A stretch of DNA of 64,000 nucleotides from Planotetraspora phitsanulokensis (GCF_016863295.1 NZ_BOOP01000048.1:31477-95476), one strand, 5' to 3'; shown: positions 31,508-40,554, counted from the first letter of the stretch. Notes: generated by a model from the letters alone, not told the origin. Numbers and translations are program-made.

Positions 31508-31959
31508 CAGATTCCTCTCATGGCCTCGAGCCGTACGGCTGCGCACTTCACCGGGTCGACCTGCACGTGGGTCCGCAGCGGAGCCAGCACGTCGACCACT
31601 CCGCGCCGAGCCGAGCTCTTGGCCGGCGCGGCGGTCTCGACGGTCGCGTGGTCGCGGCGGCACCGGCCGACCCGTTCCATCACCGCGGCGCGGGCCTGCT
31701 CGCCGCTGACCGTCCACGGGTTCACCTCGGCCGCCTGGTCGTAGACCGGCAGCACCGTCTGGTGTAAAAGCACGTCGATCGCCTCGTCTGTCGAGGTCAG
31801 GCCGTACGCCACCGCGGCGCTCTCGATCGCCGTTTTCGGCAGCCACAGCACGATCGACGTGTCGTCGGAGTCGCGGGTGATTCGCATCTCCCACGCCTCG
31901 ATCTGGCCGCTGTTGTCGGTCGTCTCGGTCACGTCGGTGACCTGCCATTGGTCGGGCAC
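31507..31959 (-). CDS. Hypothetical tail-region protein, 150 aa
   Basis: ATG at 31959. The N-terminal half is beta-rich (WQVTDVTETTDNSGQIEAWE) and the C-terminal half contains a Cys/Arg helix (MERVGRCRRDHATVETAAPA). It follows the second giant tail gene by 10 bases. Similar small proteins sit between tail-tip genes in actinophages; function unknown. Confidence 0.58.
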   Translation of the reverse strand: MPDQWQVTDVTETTDNSGQIEAWEMRITRDSDDTSIVLWLPKTAIESAAVAYGLTSTDEAIDVLLHQTVLPVYDQAAEVNPWTVSGEQARAAVMERVGRCRRDHATVETAAPAKSSARRGVVDVLAPLRTHVQVDPVKCAAVRLEAMRGI

Positions 31960-31969
31960 GCGGCCCTCC

Positions 31970-34723
31970 TCACATACGCCAGGCCCAGATCGAGAACTGG
32001 ATCGACGTCGCCGACGTCGCGTTCGAAGGGCTGCGGAAGAAGATCGACGACTGATTGCGGGTGAAGACGATCAGGTCGGTCGGGGCCGGGATCGGGTCCG
32101 CGCCTGTCGGCCGCTGCGCCGAGAACACGGCGCTCGGGACGGTCAGCATCGTGAAACCCCAGTTCACGACGTGGAAGGTGCCGTTACCGGCGACCGTGAC
32201 CTCAATCATGATCAGCCCGGCCTCAGCGCCGCCGATCTGCCATTTGCCCCGATGCAGCGTCCCCGACTGGGAGAACAGGAAGTGCTGGACCCCGTTGCTC
32301 GGATGGGTCCACCCGACCTGCGCCTGCGTCTCGTCGGCGACGACGAACCCGCCACGCTGGTTGCCCGACGCGGGGTCGCGGATCGCGACCTGCCACGTAC
32401 CGGCCGCGTGGACCAGACGGCACATCGCGGTCGACGCCTGGTTGGTCCCGGACTCCATGATCAGCGTGGCCTCACCGGTGAACAGCGACCCGTCGCTGTA
32501 GATCCGCGACTGGTTGGCCCCACTGCCCGGGATGAACCGGATCTCCGGAACTGACGCACCCGCGGGGTTGACCACCACGCGGGCACCGGTCGCTCCGGAG
32601 GCGAACTGACCGACGATCGAGACCGCGCCGCTGGCGGCCGAGATGCTCGCCGTCTGCTGGCCGGCCGCGTTGAACGCCTGCAACCCGTTGGTGTTGAGCT
32701 CGACGCGGGCCTGTGTCGGGTTGCCCGCGACCAGGCGCGTCGTGAGCGTCAGCACCGCGGCGAGCTTGTCGCCCGTGACGGCGTTCGCCTTGATGTTCCC
32801 GGCGTCGACCGCGCCGACCGCAAGTTGGTCCGTCGTGACCGCGTTCGCTGCGATCGCGCCGGTGGTGATCGAGTTGTTCGCGGCGTCCCCTTGGACCAGC
32901 TGCACCGCGGCGATCGTCGCCACGCTCGACGGCGCCGACTCGTTGCCGCTGCGGTCGACGGACGTGAACCGGAAGTCGCGGTTCGACCCGTACGGCAGGC
33001 CCGGCACCAGGATCGACCCCGCAGCATCGAGGAACCCGATGTCGGTCCACCCGGGCGCGGCCGGGTTCTGCATCCAGACGCGGACGCGGAGGAAGTCGGG
33101 CGGCATCGGAGCCGACCCGACGCCGAGCCCGTTCCACGTCACGTGGACCACGCCGAGCCTCGTCGCCAGGACCGGAGTTGTCGGAACCGGCGGCGGCGTC
33201 GCGTCCGTGGGGACGGTGATGGCCACCTGGTCGGAGAACGCGCCGAGCTTGCCCAGGTTCACCGCCCTGACCTTGAAGGCGTAGGACTCGCCGACCACGA
33301 GCGGCGAGAACGTCGCCGTGGTGTCGTCGGCCTCCGTCGACGCGACGAGGAACCACGGCTCGCCCGTCGTGTTGATCCGCATGAACAGCTCGTAACCGCC
33401 GACGTTCAGCGCGACCCCGCCAATGTCGGCGGTGACCGCGCCCCACGTGACCGTCACCTGGCCACGGGCAAAGCCGTGCTCGTCCAGGTACGCGGCCGGG
33501 TTCACGATCAGGCCCAGCGGTTTCGCCGGCGTGCGGGGCTCCGGAGCGTCCTGCGCAGGGACCGGTTGAGCGCCCGACCCTCCGTCCGCCGTCGACCCGC
33601 CGAGGATCCCGGAGGTTCGGCGCGCGAGCCGGATGTCCCGCTCGAGGAAACGATCGTTGAGGACCAGCGAACCGCCGACGACGCCCTGTTGGTTGCGCAC
33701 CAGCGTCAGCTGGCGGACGCGCAACGACTCCAGTCCGTCCGGCGTCGGCGCGAGCACGCGGTCCCCCGGCTGGTAGTCCCGCCAGGGCAGCCAGCGTGCC
33801 GTGTACATCGTGATGCCGCGCGTGCGCTGGATCCGCTCCTCGGCGGCCCGGTCGAGCGCGGTCTGCGCGAGGAGCGTCGCGGTGCCCTCGTCGGAGACGC
33901 CGCCGGAGCCGATGTACTGCTCCCACGGCCCCCACGGCTGCGCGGCGTCGGGGTTGGTGACGGTCTTGACGAGGCCCTTGTCGCCGACGACCAGGACCAG
34001 CGACGCGGCGTCCTCCAGCGTCCCCTCGTCGGGGGCTTCGACGACGTCGCGACCGTATCGGAGGTCCACGGGTTCGTCGCCGGCTGCCAGGTCCCGGTTC
34101 AACACCGTGTCGGCGTTGAACATCTGGAGTCGGCCGCCGTCCATGCGGAAATCCGCGACGCCCTGCTCCGCCAGGTTGATCAGCACCGTCATGGCGTCGA
34201 TCCCCGGCTGGTAGTAGATCGTCAAGACCTTGTCCCACGCCGCCCCGTCGCTGTCCTCTGTGGGCGAGAAATCCCAGTCCAGGAACGGTACCGACCCGCG
34301 CCCGTGGGCTTCGGCGATGAACGTCTGCATGATCGCGCCCGCTGTCGCGGTCAGGAACGCGCGCTTGCCGTCGACGAGCGGCGCAGACCCGGGGTAGAGC
34401 ACGACCTTCCGCAGCATCCACGAGTAGCCGGGCAGCTCGAACGCGGCCACGCCCGTCTGGTCGGAGCCGTCGCCGTGGCGTCGGATCAGAAGGAACCGGC
34501 TGTCCGGGCCCTCGGTCCAGGTGTTGCCGTCCGCGCTCCACTCCACCGCGATCTCGCACGGCTCGTCGAGCAGGTCGGCGCCGACCGACGCCGTGGTGAT
34601 CGATACCTTCAACGACGGCACGTCGTTCAGTGGCCACGCCGCTTCCACGGTCAGCGGGTGAGGCAGCACGCCCAGCCGGTCGCCGTCCGGCGAGTAGACC
34701 ACGAGCCGCAGATCGAAGGTCAC
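31970..34723 (-). CDS. Giant minor tail protein with FN3 domains, paralogue 2, 917 aa
   Basis: The GTG at 34723 (VTFDLRLVVYSPDGDRLG) has GGGAGG 7 bases upstream, better spaced than the ATG at 34738. It shares domain order with the gene at 27902: a base domain, two FN3-like domains, the NSITTGAIAANAVTTDQL/NIKANAVTGDKLAAVLTL segment and a unique C-terminus ending SIQFSIWAWRM. The shared N-terminal start VEAAWPLNDV is identical in both. It likely pairs with the paralogue at the tail tip. Confidence 0.75.
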   Translation of the reverse strand: MTFDLRLVVYSPDGDRLGVLPHPLTVEAAWPLNDVPSLKVSITTASVGADLLDEPCEIAVEWSADGNTWTEGPDSRFLLIRRHGDGSDQTGVAAFELPGYSWMLRKVVLYPGSAPLVDGKRAFLTATAGAIMQTFIAEAHGRGSVPFLDWDFSPTEDSDGAAWDKVLTIYYQPGIDAMTVLINLAEQGVADFRMDGGRLQMFNADTVLNRDLAAGDEPVDLRYGRDVVEAPDEGTLEDAASLVLVVGDKGLVKTVTNPDAAQPWGPWEQYIGSGGVSDEGTATLLAQTALDRAAEERIQRTRGITMYTARWLPWRDYQPGDRVLAPTPDGLESLRVRQLTLVRNQQGVVGGSLVLNDRFLERDIRLARRTSGILGGSTADGGSGAQPVPAQDAPEPRTPAKPLGLIVNPAAYLDEHGFARGQVTVTWGAVTADIGGVALNVGGYELFMRINTTGEPWFLVASTEADDTTATFSPLVVGESYAFKVRAVNLGKLGAFSDQVAITVPTDATPPPVPTTPVLATRLGVVHVTWNGLGVGSAPMPPDFLRVRVWMQNPAAPGWTDIGFLDAAGSILVPGLPYGSNRDFRFTSVDRSGNESAPSSVATIAAVQLVQGDAANNSITTGAIAANAVTTDQLAVGAVDAGNIKANAVTGDKLAAVLTLTTRLVAGNPTQARVELNTNGLQAFNAAGQQTASISAASGAVSIVGQFASGATGARVVVNPAGASVPEIRFIPGSGANQSRIYSDGSLFTGEATLIMESGTNQASTAMCRLVHAAGTWQVAIRDPASGNQRGGFVVADETQAQVGWTHPSNGVQHFLFSQSGTLHRGKWQIGGAEAGLIMIEVTVAGNGTFHVVNWGFTMLTVPSAVFSAQRPTGADPIPAPTDLIVFTRNQSSIFFRSPSNATSATSIQFSIWAWRM

Positions 34724-34746
34724 GAGACGACCTCCCATCAGGGACA

Positions 34747-34935
34747 ATGGTTCACATCGTGATCGACACCACCACCACAGACCGGCCGCCAATGGACGTG
34801 CTCGTCACGCCCCTCGGCGGCATCATGCTGCTCCCAGCGGTGTGGCCGCCCCAGCTCGATGCAGACGAGGCCGACGCCCTGGCGGTGAAGCTCGCGGCCG
34901 CCGCCGCCGAGCAGCGCGGCCGCGCTCACAGGTAG
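34747..34935 (+). CDS. Small plus-strand gene inside the leftward tail operon, 62 aa
   Basis: The ATG at 34747 (MVHIVIDTTTTDRPPMDVLV) opens a frame with strong GC3 and a sensible composition (LGGIMLLPAVWPPQLDADEA, then a helical Ala/Glu tail). The minus strand has no gene between 34723 and 34926, so this is the only coding content. Its stop overlaps the end of the distal tail gene. No good ribosome site is seen, so expression is uncertain. Function unknown. Confidence 0.5.
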   Translation: MVHIVIDTTTTDRPPMDVLVTPLGGIMLLPAVWPPQLDADEADALAVKLAAAAAEQRGRAHR

Positions 34936-35795
34936 GAGCGCGCCGCGCGGATCTCCAGGAGCGACGACCCGTTCGTGCCGGTGGCCGCGCTGGAGACCTT
35001 CACGGTCCGAGTGAACGGGTCGCCCGGGGCGATCGTCGGGGTGAGGTGCAACCAGCGGAACGCGCTGCCGGGGCCGATCGCGTCGACCTGACCGGTCACC
35101 GCCGTTCCGTTGTCGACGTCCCACGTGTCGGTAGTCACGAGCGCGGCACGCATCTGCTTGCAGTCGAACAGGAGTCGCTGGCCAGCGGCGACGCTGCCCG
35201 AGCGGAGCACCCATCCGCCGGTGGCCACGTCACCGACCTGTGGTGAACCGGCTGGGCCGGTGATGCGGATCAGCGCGTCCGTGATCGGCCCGGTCGACCC
35301 CGTCAGCGTCGTGACCGTCTGCCCCAACGAGTTCGGAGACCCCGCCCAGGTCGTCACGGCGGCGTCGCGCCACAGCACGCCGGGCACCTCGACGATCGCG
35401 ACGACCTTGGCGCGAGCGGCGCCGCTGTTGATCTCCGGCTCGGACAGCGAGGTGATCGTGACGTCGGTGACCCGGACGAGCGACCCCGCGGTGTACTGCA
35501 ACGGCATGAGCCGGTGGCGCACACCCAGAAGCGCCGTCAGCGCCTCTAGGTTGCGCTCCATCTGCTCGTACCCGCCGTTCGCCCCGGCCGGGGTCGCCCC
35601 CGTCACCACGAAGGTGAGCCCGAACGACGTCGCGTCCAGGTCGAGGCCGACGATCGGGATGTCTCCGGGCCGGCCCGGCACGCTGACCTTGATGGTCCGC
35701 GCGCCGGGGATCGGCCTGCGCTGTGTGCCCCTCTTGAGTCGCCAGCACCCCGCAGGGTGGTCCAGCGGAACGCCATCAAGCTGGTAAGACGGCAC
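34926..35795 (-). CDS. Distal tail / minor tail protein, 289 aa
   Basis: GTG at 35795, one base after the tape-measure stop. A beta-rich protein (IPGARTIKVSVPGRPGDIPI, LTFVVTGATPAGANGGYEQM) whose size and position directly after the tape measure match the Dit-like minor tail proteins of siphoviruses. It would form the hub ring linking the tail tube to the tip. Confidence 0.7.
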   Translation of the reverse strand: MPSYQLDGVPLDHPAGCWRLKRGTQRRPIPGARTIKVSVPGRPGDIPIVGLDLDATSFGLTFVVTGATPAGANGGYEQMERNLEALTALLGVRHRLMPLQYTAGSLVRVTDVTITSLSEPEINSGAARAKVVAIVEVPGVLWRDAAVTTWAGSPNSLGQTVTTLTGSTGPITDALIRITGPAGSPQVGDVATGGWVLRSGSVAAGQRLLFDCKQMRAALVTTDTWDVDNGTAVTGQVDAIGPGSAFRWLHLTPTIAPGDPFTRTVKVSSAATGTNGSSLLEIRAARSYL

Positions 35796-35796
35796 C

Positions 35797-38169
35797 TCAC
35801 ACCCCCAACGCGCCGACGTACTGGAGACCCTTGTTGATGCTCACGCTGGTCGGCTCCGCCTGCGGGTAGTGATTCGTGACGTTGACCACCGTCCGCGCCC
35901 AACCGCCCGCCCCGCCGGCGACACGATCCGGCACGGTCACACCCGGCACGGTCAGGTCCGGCAGCGCCGTCTTGGCCGCGAGCGATGCCACCCGGTTCAG
36001 CGACGACGTGACCAGGCCCGACGTCTTGTCGATACCGCGCGACAGGCCCCGCATCATGAACTGGCCGATGCTGGCGAAGACGCGGCTCGGCGAGTGGATG
36101 CCCAGGGCGTTCTTCACCGAGTCGACGATGCCGGAGAAGAAGCTCTGGACCTGGGAGTAGAACGGCCCCCACTGGCCCAAGATCCCCTGCCAGATGCCGG
36201 AGACGATGTTCCGGCCGATGCTGGACAGGATCGGTCCGATGTTCCCGACCGCGCCCGTGATCTTGGATCCCAGGTTGCGGAAGAACCCGAGCAGCGTGGT
36301 GCCGATCCACTGGCCGATCTTGTTGACCATGTCCGGGACGATCGAGTGCCCGACCAGCACGTTGTACATCCACTGGAAGGCTGAGACGGCGATGTCCAGG
36401 TACGGCTTGATCTGCTGGGCGACCGCCAGCACCTTCGCGCCGAACTTCGCGAAACCGGCACCCAGCAGCAGGAGCTGCGGGATGATCGGCAAGATCGCCG
36501 GAAGCACCTCGTTGACGAACTTGACCGCGAGCTGGGTCAAGGTCGGTAGGAGCGGCAGCAAGGACTGCATGAGCAGGACCAGGGCCGGTACAAGATCAGT
36601 AAGGATGGACGGGATCAGCTGGAGGAGCGGCGGTAGGAGCTGCGAGATCAGCGCGGCCGCGATCTGACCGAAGGCGTCGTAGATCGGCGGCATCAGCGGT
36701 GCGAGCTGCGTCAGGGCGTCCGAGATGGACGTAAGCGCAGGTCGCAGGGCCACGACGAGCGCGCCGATCACCGGCTTCAAGAGCGCTGCCAGGTTCGAGA
36801 GCGCTATACCGAGGTACTGGCCGAGGATCCCGGCGAGCTGCGCGATCACCGGGAGCAGAGGAGCCACCGCGATCAAGGTGTCCGAGATGCCCTTGCCGAG
36901 CTGGAGCAGCCCCGCTTGGAGCTCCGGCGAGGCGAAGGCCTTCGCCAGCTGGTCCGCGACGACTGTCAGGCCAGGTCCCAGGGCGGCCAGGGCCGGCCCG
37001 AGGGCGTCGACCGCGGCGGACAGTCCAGGACCGAGCGCGCGGGCGATGTTCGCGATCTGCGGCGCGATCAGCGCCAGTGCGCGACCCAAGGACTCGAAGA
37101 CGGGGAAGATCGCCTGTCCGACCTGCTGCAACGCCCCGAAGATCGTCACGAGGATCTGCTGACCCTGCGCCGAGTTCAGGAAGGCGTTGAACTTGTCGAG
37201 CAGCTGACCGACCACGCCGAGCGCGCCGGTGCCGCCGGACTGCATGGCCGAGAAGACGGCCTTGAGGATCCCGGCGACGTCGGCCGCTACAGCACCGAGC
37301 GCCTTGAAGACCTGCATCGCGGCGTCCATCCAGGCCAGGGCCTGGCCAGACGCGGCGGCCTTGGACAGGAACTGACCGAACTTCGCGGCAGCGTCAGCGA
37401 TTCCAGGCGCCAGCCCAGTCGAGAACTGAGCGCCGACCACCGCGATGTCACGGAACCCAGCCAGGACCGGCTGGATCGCGGGCCGGAGCGTAGACACCGC
37501 GTCCCGCAGAGAACCGAAGATCTTCGTCACGGCCGAGGCGGACTGCGCGGAAGCGCCGAACTTCGCCACCTCGGCGGCCGCCAGGCCGAACTGGGCGGCG
37601 ACACCCGACATGCCGTCGCGAAGAGGCCCGATCAGGGACGCCGCGACAGCGCGGATCTGCCCAGCCAGCGGCGCGAAGAACGAGTCCTGCACCGAGGCCT
37701 TGAGCCCATCGAAGGCAGGCTTGAGCGCCCGAAGCTCCAACGCAGCAGACCGCGCCGCCGGCGACAGCCCAGCGATGGCCTCCTGGAACTTCTTCGGGTC
37801 GGCACCGAGCGCAGCCTTGAAGGCGTCACCAACGCCGAGCAGCGCCACCCGCAGGGTGACCATCGCGGCCGCACCGAGCGCGATCACGCCCGGCCAGGCA
37901 GCGATGATCCCTACGGCTGGCGCAAGCGCAGCGCCTAAGGCGATCACCCCATGCGCGGCCAATGCAGCCGAAGCCGCGAACATCGCGAACTTGAGCCCCA
38001 GGGCCACGATCTGGACGCCCATGGCCGCAGCGCGCTTACCCATGTCGCCGGCCTTGGAGCCGAAGTCCTTGGCCATGTCGCGCACGGCCTTGATGACTCT
38101 GCGGGCGACGAGCAGGACCTTCTCTTTCAGCTCGATCGAAAGGAACAATTCGCCGACGTTCAGCGCCAC
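35797..38169 (-). CDS. Tape measure protein, 790 aa
   Basis: The GTG at 38169 has AAGGAGGTGAG upstream, within the end of the methyltransferase gene. Long helical, Ala/Leu/Pro-rich repeats with hydrophobic stretches (MFAASAALAAHGVIALGAAL, GIIAAWPGVIALGAAAMV) and a C-terminal RNIVSGIWQGILGQWGPFY segment are typical of siphovirus tape measures. At about 0.15 nm per residue the tail would be near 120 nm long, an estimate only. Confidence 0.85.
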   Translation of the reverse strand: MALNVGELFLSIELKEKVLLVARRVIKAVRDMAKDFGSKAGDMGKRAAAMGVQIVALGLKFAMFAASAALAAHGVIALGAALAPAVGIIAAWPGVIALGAAAMVTLRVALLGVGDAFKAALGADPKKFQEAIAGLSPAARSAALELRALKPAFDGLKASVQDSFFAPLAGQIRAVAASLIGPLRDGMSGVAAQFGLAAAEVAKFGASAQSASAVTKIFGSLRDAVSTLRPAIQPVLAGFRDIAVVGAQFSTGLAPGIADAAAKFGQFLSKAAASGQALAWMDAAMQVFKALGAVAADVAGILKAVFSAMQSGGTGALGVVGQLLDKFNAFLNSAQGQQILVTIFGALQQVGQAIFPVFESLGRALALIAPQIANIARALGPGLSAAVDALGPALAALGPGLTVVADQLAKAFASPELQAGLLQLGKGISDTLIAVAPLLPVIAQLAGILGQYLGIALSNLAALLKPVIGALVVALRPALTSISDALTQLAPLMPPIYDAFGQIAAALISQLLPPLLQLIPSILTDLVPALVLLMQSLLPLLPTLTQLAVKFVNEVLPAILPIIPQLLLLGAGFAKFGAKVLAVAQQIKPYLDIAVSAFQWMYNVLVGHSIVPDMVNKIGQWIGTTLLGFFRNLGSKITGAVGNIGPILSSIGRNIVSGIWQGILGQWGPFYSQVQSFFSGIVDSVKNALGIHSPSRVFASIGQFMMRGLSRGIDKTSGLVTSSLNRVASLAAKTALPDLTVPGVTVPDRVAGGAGGWARTVVNVTNHYPQAEPTSVSINKGLQYVGALGV

Positions 38170-38870
38170 CGCGTCTCACCTCCTTGGATGTGGTGGGGTG
38201 ATGCAGCGGCGGGCAGCTGCGCGAGTACGGCTCGGCCGATGTACTCGGTGTAGGCCGGAGGGATGGCCTGGGCAATCTCACGGCGCACGGAGGTCCAGTC
38301 GATGCCCATGGCCTTCTGCCACAGAGGCACCGGACCCTTACCGCCGCCCTTGCCGTAGACCGCGACGTACGGCCCCTGATGCCACGTGCCGTGGCGGAAC
38401 CCAGCGACCCGGCCGGGGTGCCGGTTCGGGTGCGGAGGCTGCTCGACGCGCAGGCCTTCGCCGAACTCGAACCACCGGTGCCGCAACACCGCCAGCTCGG
38501 GGAACATGACGCCGCAGAGCATCAGGTCCCTACGGATGGGCGCACTGGGGACGTTCTCCATGACCCACGGCCGGCCAATGTCGACCAGGACCTCACGCAC
38601 GAGCCCGATCAGGTCGGGGTACTCCCGGCCCTTGTTCGTGCCGGTCGTCAGCGTGGTGTACGCCAGGCAGGGCGGCGACACGTGGATCGCGTCGAAGTCC
38701 GCGCCGTACTCGGCGATGAACTCCACCGCGTCGGCCTGCACGAACTCGTCGCCGCAGTAGCGCGGCTGAGGCCGGTTGTCCACGCCGACGACGTAGAACC
38801 CCGCACGCTGGTAACCCCGCGTCGCCCCGCCCACCCCACAGAACCCGTCCAGGAGCAGGCGGCGCGTCAC
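38160..38870 (-). CDS. C5-cytosine DNA methyltransferase, 236 aa
   Basis: The GTG at 38870 overlaps the frameshifted chaperone's stop (GTGA). Motif I is LLLDGFCGVGGATRGYQRAG (SAM binding), motif IV VSPPCLAYT with nucleophile C68, and motif VI MENVP (104-108). At 236 aa it is short for a C5 methyltransferase, with a small target-recognition region. No restriction partner is nearby, so it is an orphan. Being wedged between the tail chaperone and tape-measure genes means it is expressed late. Confidence 0.75.
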   Translation of the reverse strand: MTRRLLLDGFCGVGGATRGYQRAGFYVVGVDNRPQPRYCGDEFVQADAVEFIAEYGADFDAIHVSPPCLAYTTLTTGTNKGREYPDLIGLVREVLVDIGRPWVMENVPSAPIRRDLMLCGVMFPELAVLRHRWFEFGEGLRVEQPPHPNRHPGRVAGFRHGTWHQGPYVAVYGKGGGKGPVPLWQKAMGIDWTSVRREIAQAIPPAYTEYIGRAVLAQLPAAASPHHIQGGETRWR

Positions 38871-39555
38871 CGCTTGCCGTCGTCAGGGGTCAGCTGGCGC
38901 GAGATCCGAGAGTCGCACGTCAGCAGCCCATGCAGCCGCGCGCGGAGCCACCGCCACGACCGCGACCTGAGCAAACCGGGCTCGCCGAGGTCGATGCCGA
39001 ACACCTCGTGCAGGTCGGCCTCGACGAGCAGCCAGTTCGTCAGGAGGTCTTGCCACGACGCGGTGCGGCCTTCGTTGACCGAGAGGCCGTCGCCCGGGTC
39101 GTAGTAGTCGCGGACCCCCGAGACCGGGTCGATCGCGCCGCCGCTGCCGTCGAACGACGCGTAGCCCGATTCGGGGCCGCCGCTTCCCCCGAGCGGTCCT
39201 CCCAGATCTTCGCCGCGGCGTCCTCGCCGGCGGCGACCCAGACGAGCGCCGTCGTACCGACGTGCTGGACCTTCGCCCAGTCGACGCCATCAGCCACCAG
39301 CTCGTCGAACGTCGCGCCGAGGATGCGCTGATACAGGTCGCGCTCCTGGTCGTCGTCGAGGACGACCTGGGCGAGCTTGTTCAGGCCCTCGCCGTCCACG
39401 TCCTGCCCGGACTCGTGCGCGATGCTCGCCTGCATGAGCCGCTGGCACAGCAGGCCGACCTCGGCGGACGGCGGCTGGATGACGTACGTCTTGCCGCCGA
39501 CCGGGAGCTTCAGCGTCGGGTCGAAGAACTCGTCCAGGTCCCTGAAGTTGGCCAC
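38867..39555 (-). CDS. Tail assembly chaperone, long form by -1 frameshift, 229 aa
   Basis: Reading starts at GTG 39555 and slips -1 at the heptamer G GGG GAA (minus strand, complement of 39184-39190). The -1 frame then reads GSGGPESGYASFDGSG, passes through a helical WQDLLTNWLLVEADLHEVFG section and stops at 38867 (TPDDGKR). The codon quality of this -1 frame is good, whereas the zero frame beyond the site turns into a Thr/Arg/Ala-rich tail. This is the G/GT arrangement of siphovirus tail chaperones that load the tape measure. Confidence 0.78.
39040..39555 (-). CDS. Tail assembly chaperone, short form (DUF7426-like), 171 aa
   Basis: GTG at 39555 overlaps the tail tube stop (TAGTG). The start VANFRDLDEFFDPTLKLPVG, then KTYVIQPPSAEVGLLCQRLM, resembles the actinophage chaperone family DUF7426 by recall. 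The non-slipped product ends at 39040 after a Thr/Arg-rich tail. It would outnumber the frameshift product and bind the tape measure. Confidence 0.72.
   Translation of the reverse strand: MANFRDLDEFFDPTLKLPVGGKTYVIQPPSAEVGLLCQRLMQASIAHESGQDVDGEGLNKLAQVVLDDDQERDLYQRILGATFDELVADGVDWAKVQHVGTTALVWVAAGEDAAAKIWEDRSGEAAAPNRATRRSTAAAARSTRSRGSATTTTRATASRSTKAAPRRGKTS
39184..39190 (-). promoter_or_regulatory. Programmed -1 frameshift site
   Basis: The minus-strand heptamer GGGGGAA in register G GGG GAA, following the codons for EDRS, is a known slippery sequence in actinophage tail chaperone genes. Slippage gives the long form. Confidence 0.72.
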
Positions 39556-40040
39556 TACGCGCCGCCCTCTTCGTCGATCGGGTTGGAGATCTCGACCGGG
39601 GCGCCCTGTCCGAGCAGCGTGAAGTTGAACGGCTCCAGGTCCGTGCTGGAGCCACCCTTCGTGAACTCGGACACGGTGCAGACGCCCTGGTAGGCGTCCG
39701 GCGCACCGTCCCGCCGGTACCACCGGACGTTGATGTTCGCGCCGAACCCGACCTTGCGGGCGGCCTTGCGGATCGCCTCCTGGCCGGGGTCGGCCGTGAA
39801 GGTCGCGGCCTCGGTGCGCTTGCGGCGGCCCTCGGCGTCGATCTGCCAGGTGCGCTGGGTGACGACGCTGGAGCCCCAGCCCTCTTCGTCGTCGAAGTCG
39901 CCGTCGTCCTCGGTGTTGTCGTCGGTGGACTCTTCGAAGGACGTGAGGCCCTTCACCTTGGTCCACACCGGGGTCCCGACGACCACGGCCGTGTCGACCT
40001 CGAGGACCCAGTCCTTAGCGAGCAGGCTGCGCAGGCCCAT
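39555..40040 (-). CDS. Major tail protein (tail tube), 161 aa
   Basis: The ATG at 40040 (MGLRSLLAKDWVLEVDTAVV) has GAAGGAGACACATC upstream, the strongest ribosome site nearby. A beta-rich protein with a long acidic loop (EESTDDNTEDDGDFDDEEGW). Its position between the connector genes and the chaperones is that of the tube protein. Confidence 0.75.
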   Translation of the reverse strand: MGLRSLLAKDWVLEVDTAVVVGTPVWTKVKGLTSFEESTDDNTEDDGDFDDEEGWGSSVVTQRTWQIDAEGRRKRTEAATFTADPGQEAIRKAARKVGFGANINVRWYRRDGAPDAYQGVCTVSEFTKGGSSTDLEPFNFTLLGQGAPVEISNPIDEEGGA

Positions 40041-40073
40041 GATGTGTCTCCTTCGAGCGCATGCCGAAAAGCC

Positions 40074-40091
40074 GACAGCGGAACCGCTGGC
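40074..40091. promoter_or_regulatory. 18-bp dyad, copy 5
   Basis: GACAGCGGAACCGCTGGC lies 34 bases upstream of the major tail protein start, between the tail terminator-like gene and the tube gene. Confidence 0.65.
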
Positions 40092-40110
40092 GGCAGGGAA
40101 GAAAGAAAGG

Positions 40111-40554
40111 TCAGGTGCGGTGCGTCGACGGCCGATCGACCGACAGGTCGAAGCTGTCGGCCCGCTCCCACCGGCCAGTCGCGTCACGCCCGAGCGGGGC
40201 GATCAGCGTCCGGCGCGCGAGCAGCACGAACACGCCCGTCGAGAGCGTGTAGTTGGCCAGGCCATGGATGGTGTCGAACACCCCGTCAGCGATGTCGTCA
40301 ACCACCCGCGGGTCGGTCATGGCGCGCATGCGGACCTGCATCTGCACGGCTGAGTCCGTCTGCTCGACGTCGTCGCCCGCCTGGCCGACGCCGTACACCG
40401 CCAGCGCGAGCGCCGTGTCCGGCTTCGCGGGCAGACCACCGATGGTGATGGCCGTCTGCGCGTCGGAGTAGGCGCCGCTCGGGTTCCAGGTGGCCACGCC
40501 AGCGTCCGCCAGAAGCACGGCGAAGCCGGTCAGGAGGTCCCTCGTCCAGCTCAT
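40111..40554 (-). CDS. Tail terminator / minor capsid-like protein, 147 aa
   Basis: ATG at 40554 in an ATGA overlap. The MSWTRDLLTGFAVLLADAGV start and alternating helix/strand content are those of the phage tail-completion protein family. It is located directly before the tail tube gene. It probably caps the tube and joins it to the head. Confidence 0.65.
   Translation of the reverse strand: MSWTRDLLTGFAVLLADAGVATWNPSGAYSDAQTAITIGGLPAKPDTALALAVYGVGQAGDDVEQTDSAVQMQVRMRAMTDPRVVDDIADGVFDTIHGLANYTLSTGVFVLLARRTLIAPLGRDATGRWERADSFDLSVDRPSTHRT

Noticed and set aside
38883..39290. Arg/Pro-rich 135-codon minus-strand frame as the chaperone extension
   Set aside because: The -1 frame beginning at the GGGGGAA site has far better codon use and ends in an overlap with the methyltransferase start; the Arg-rich frame is the third, wrong frame.
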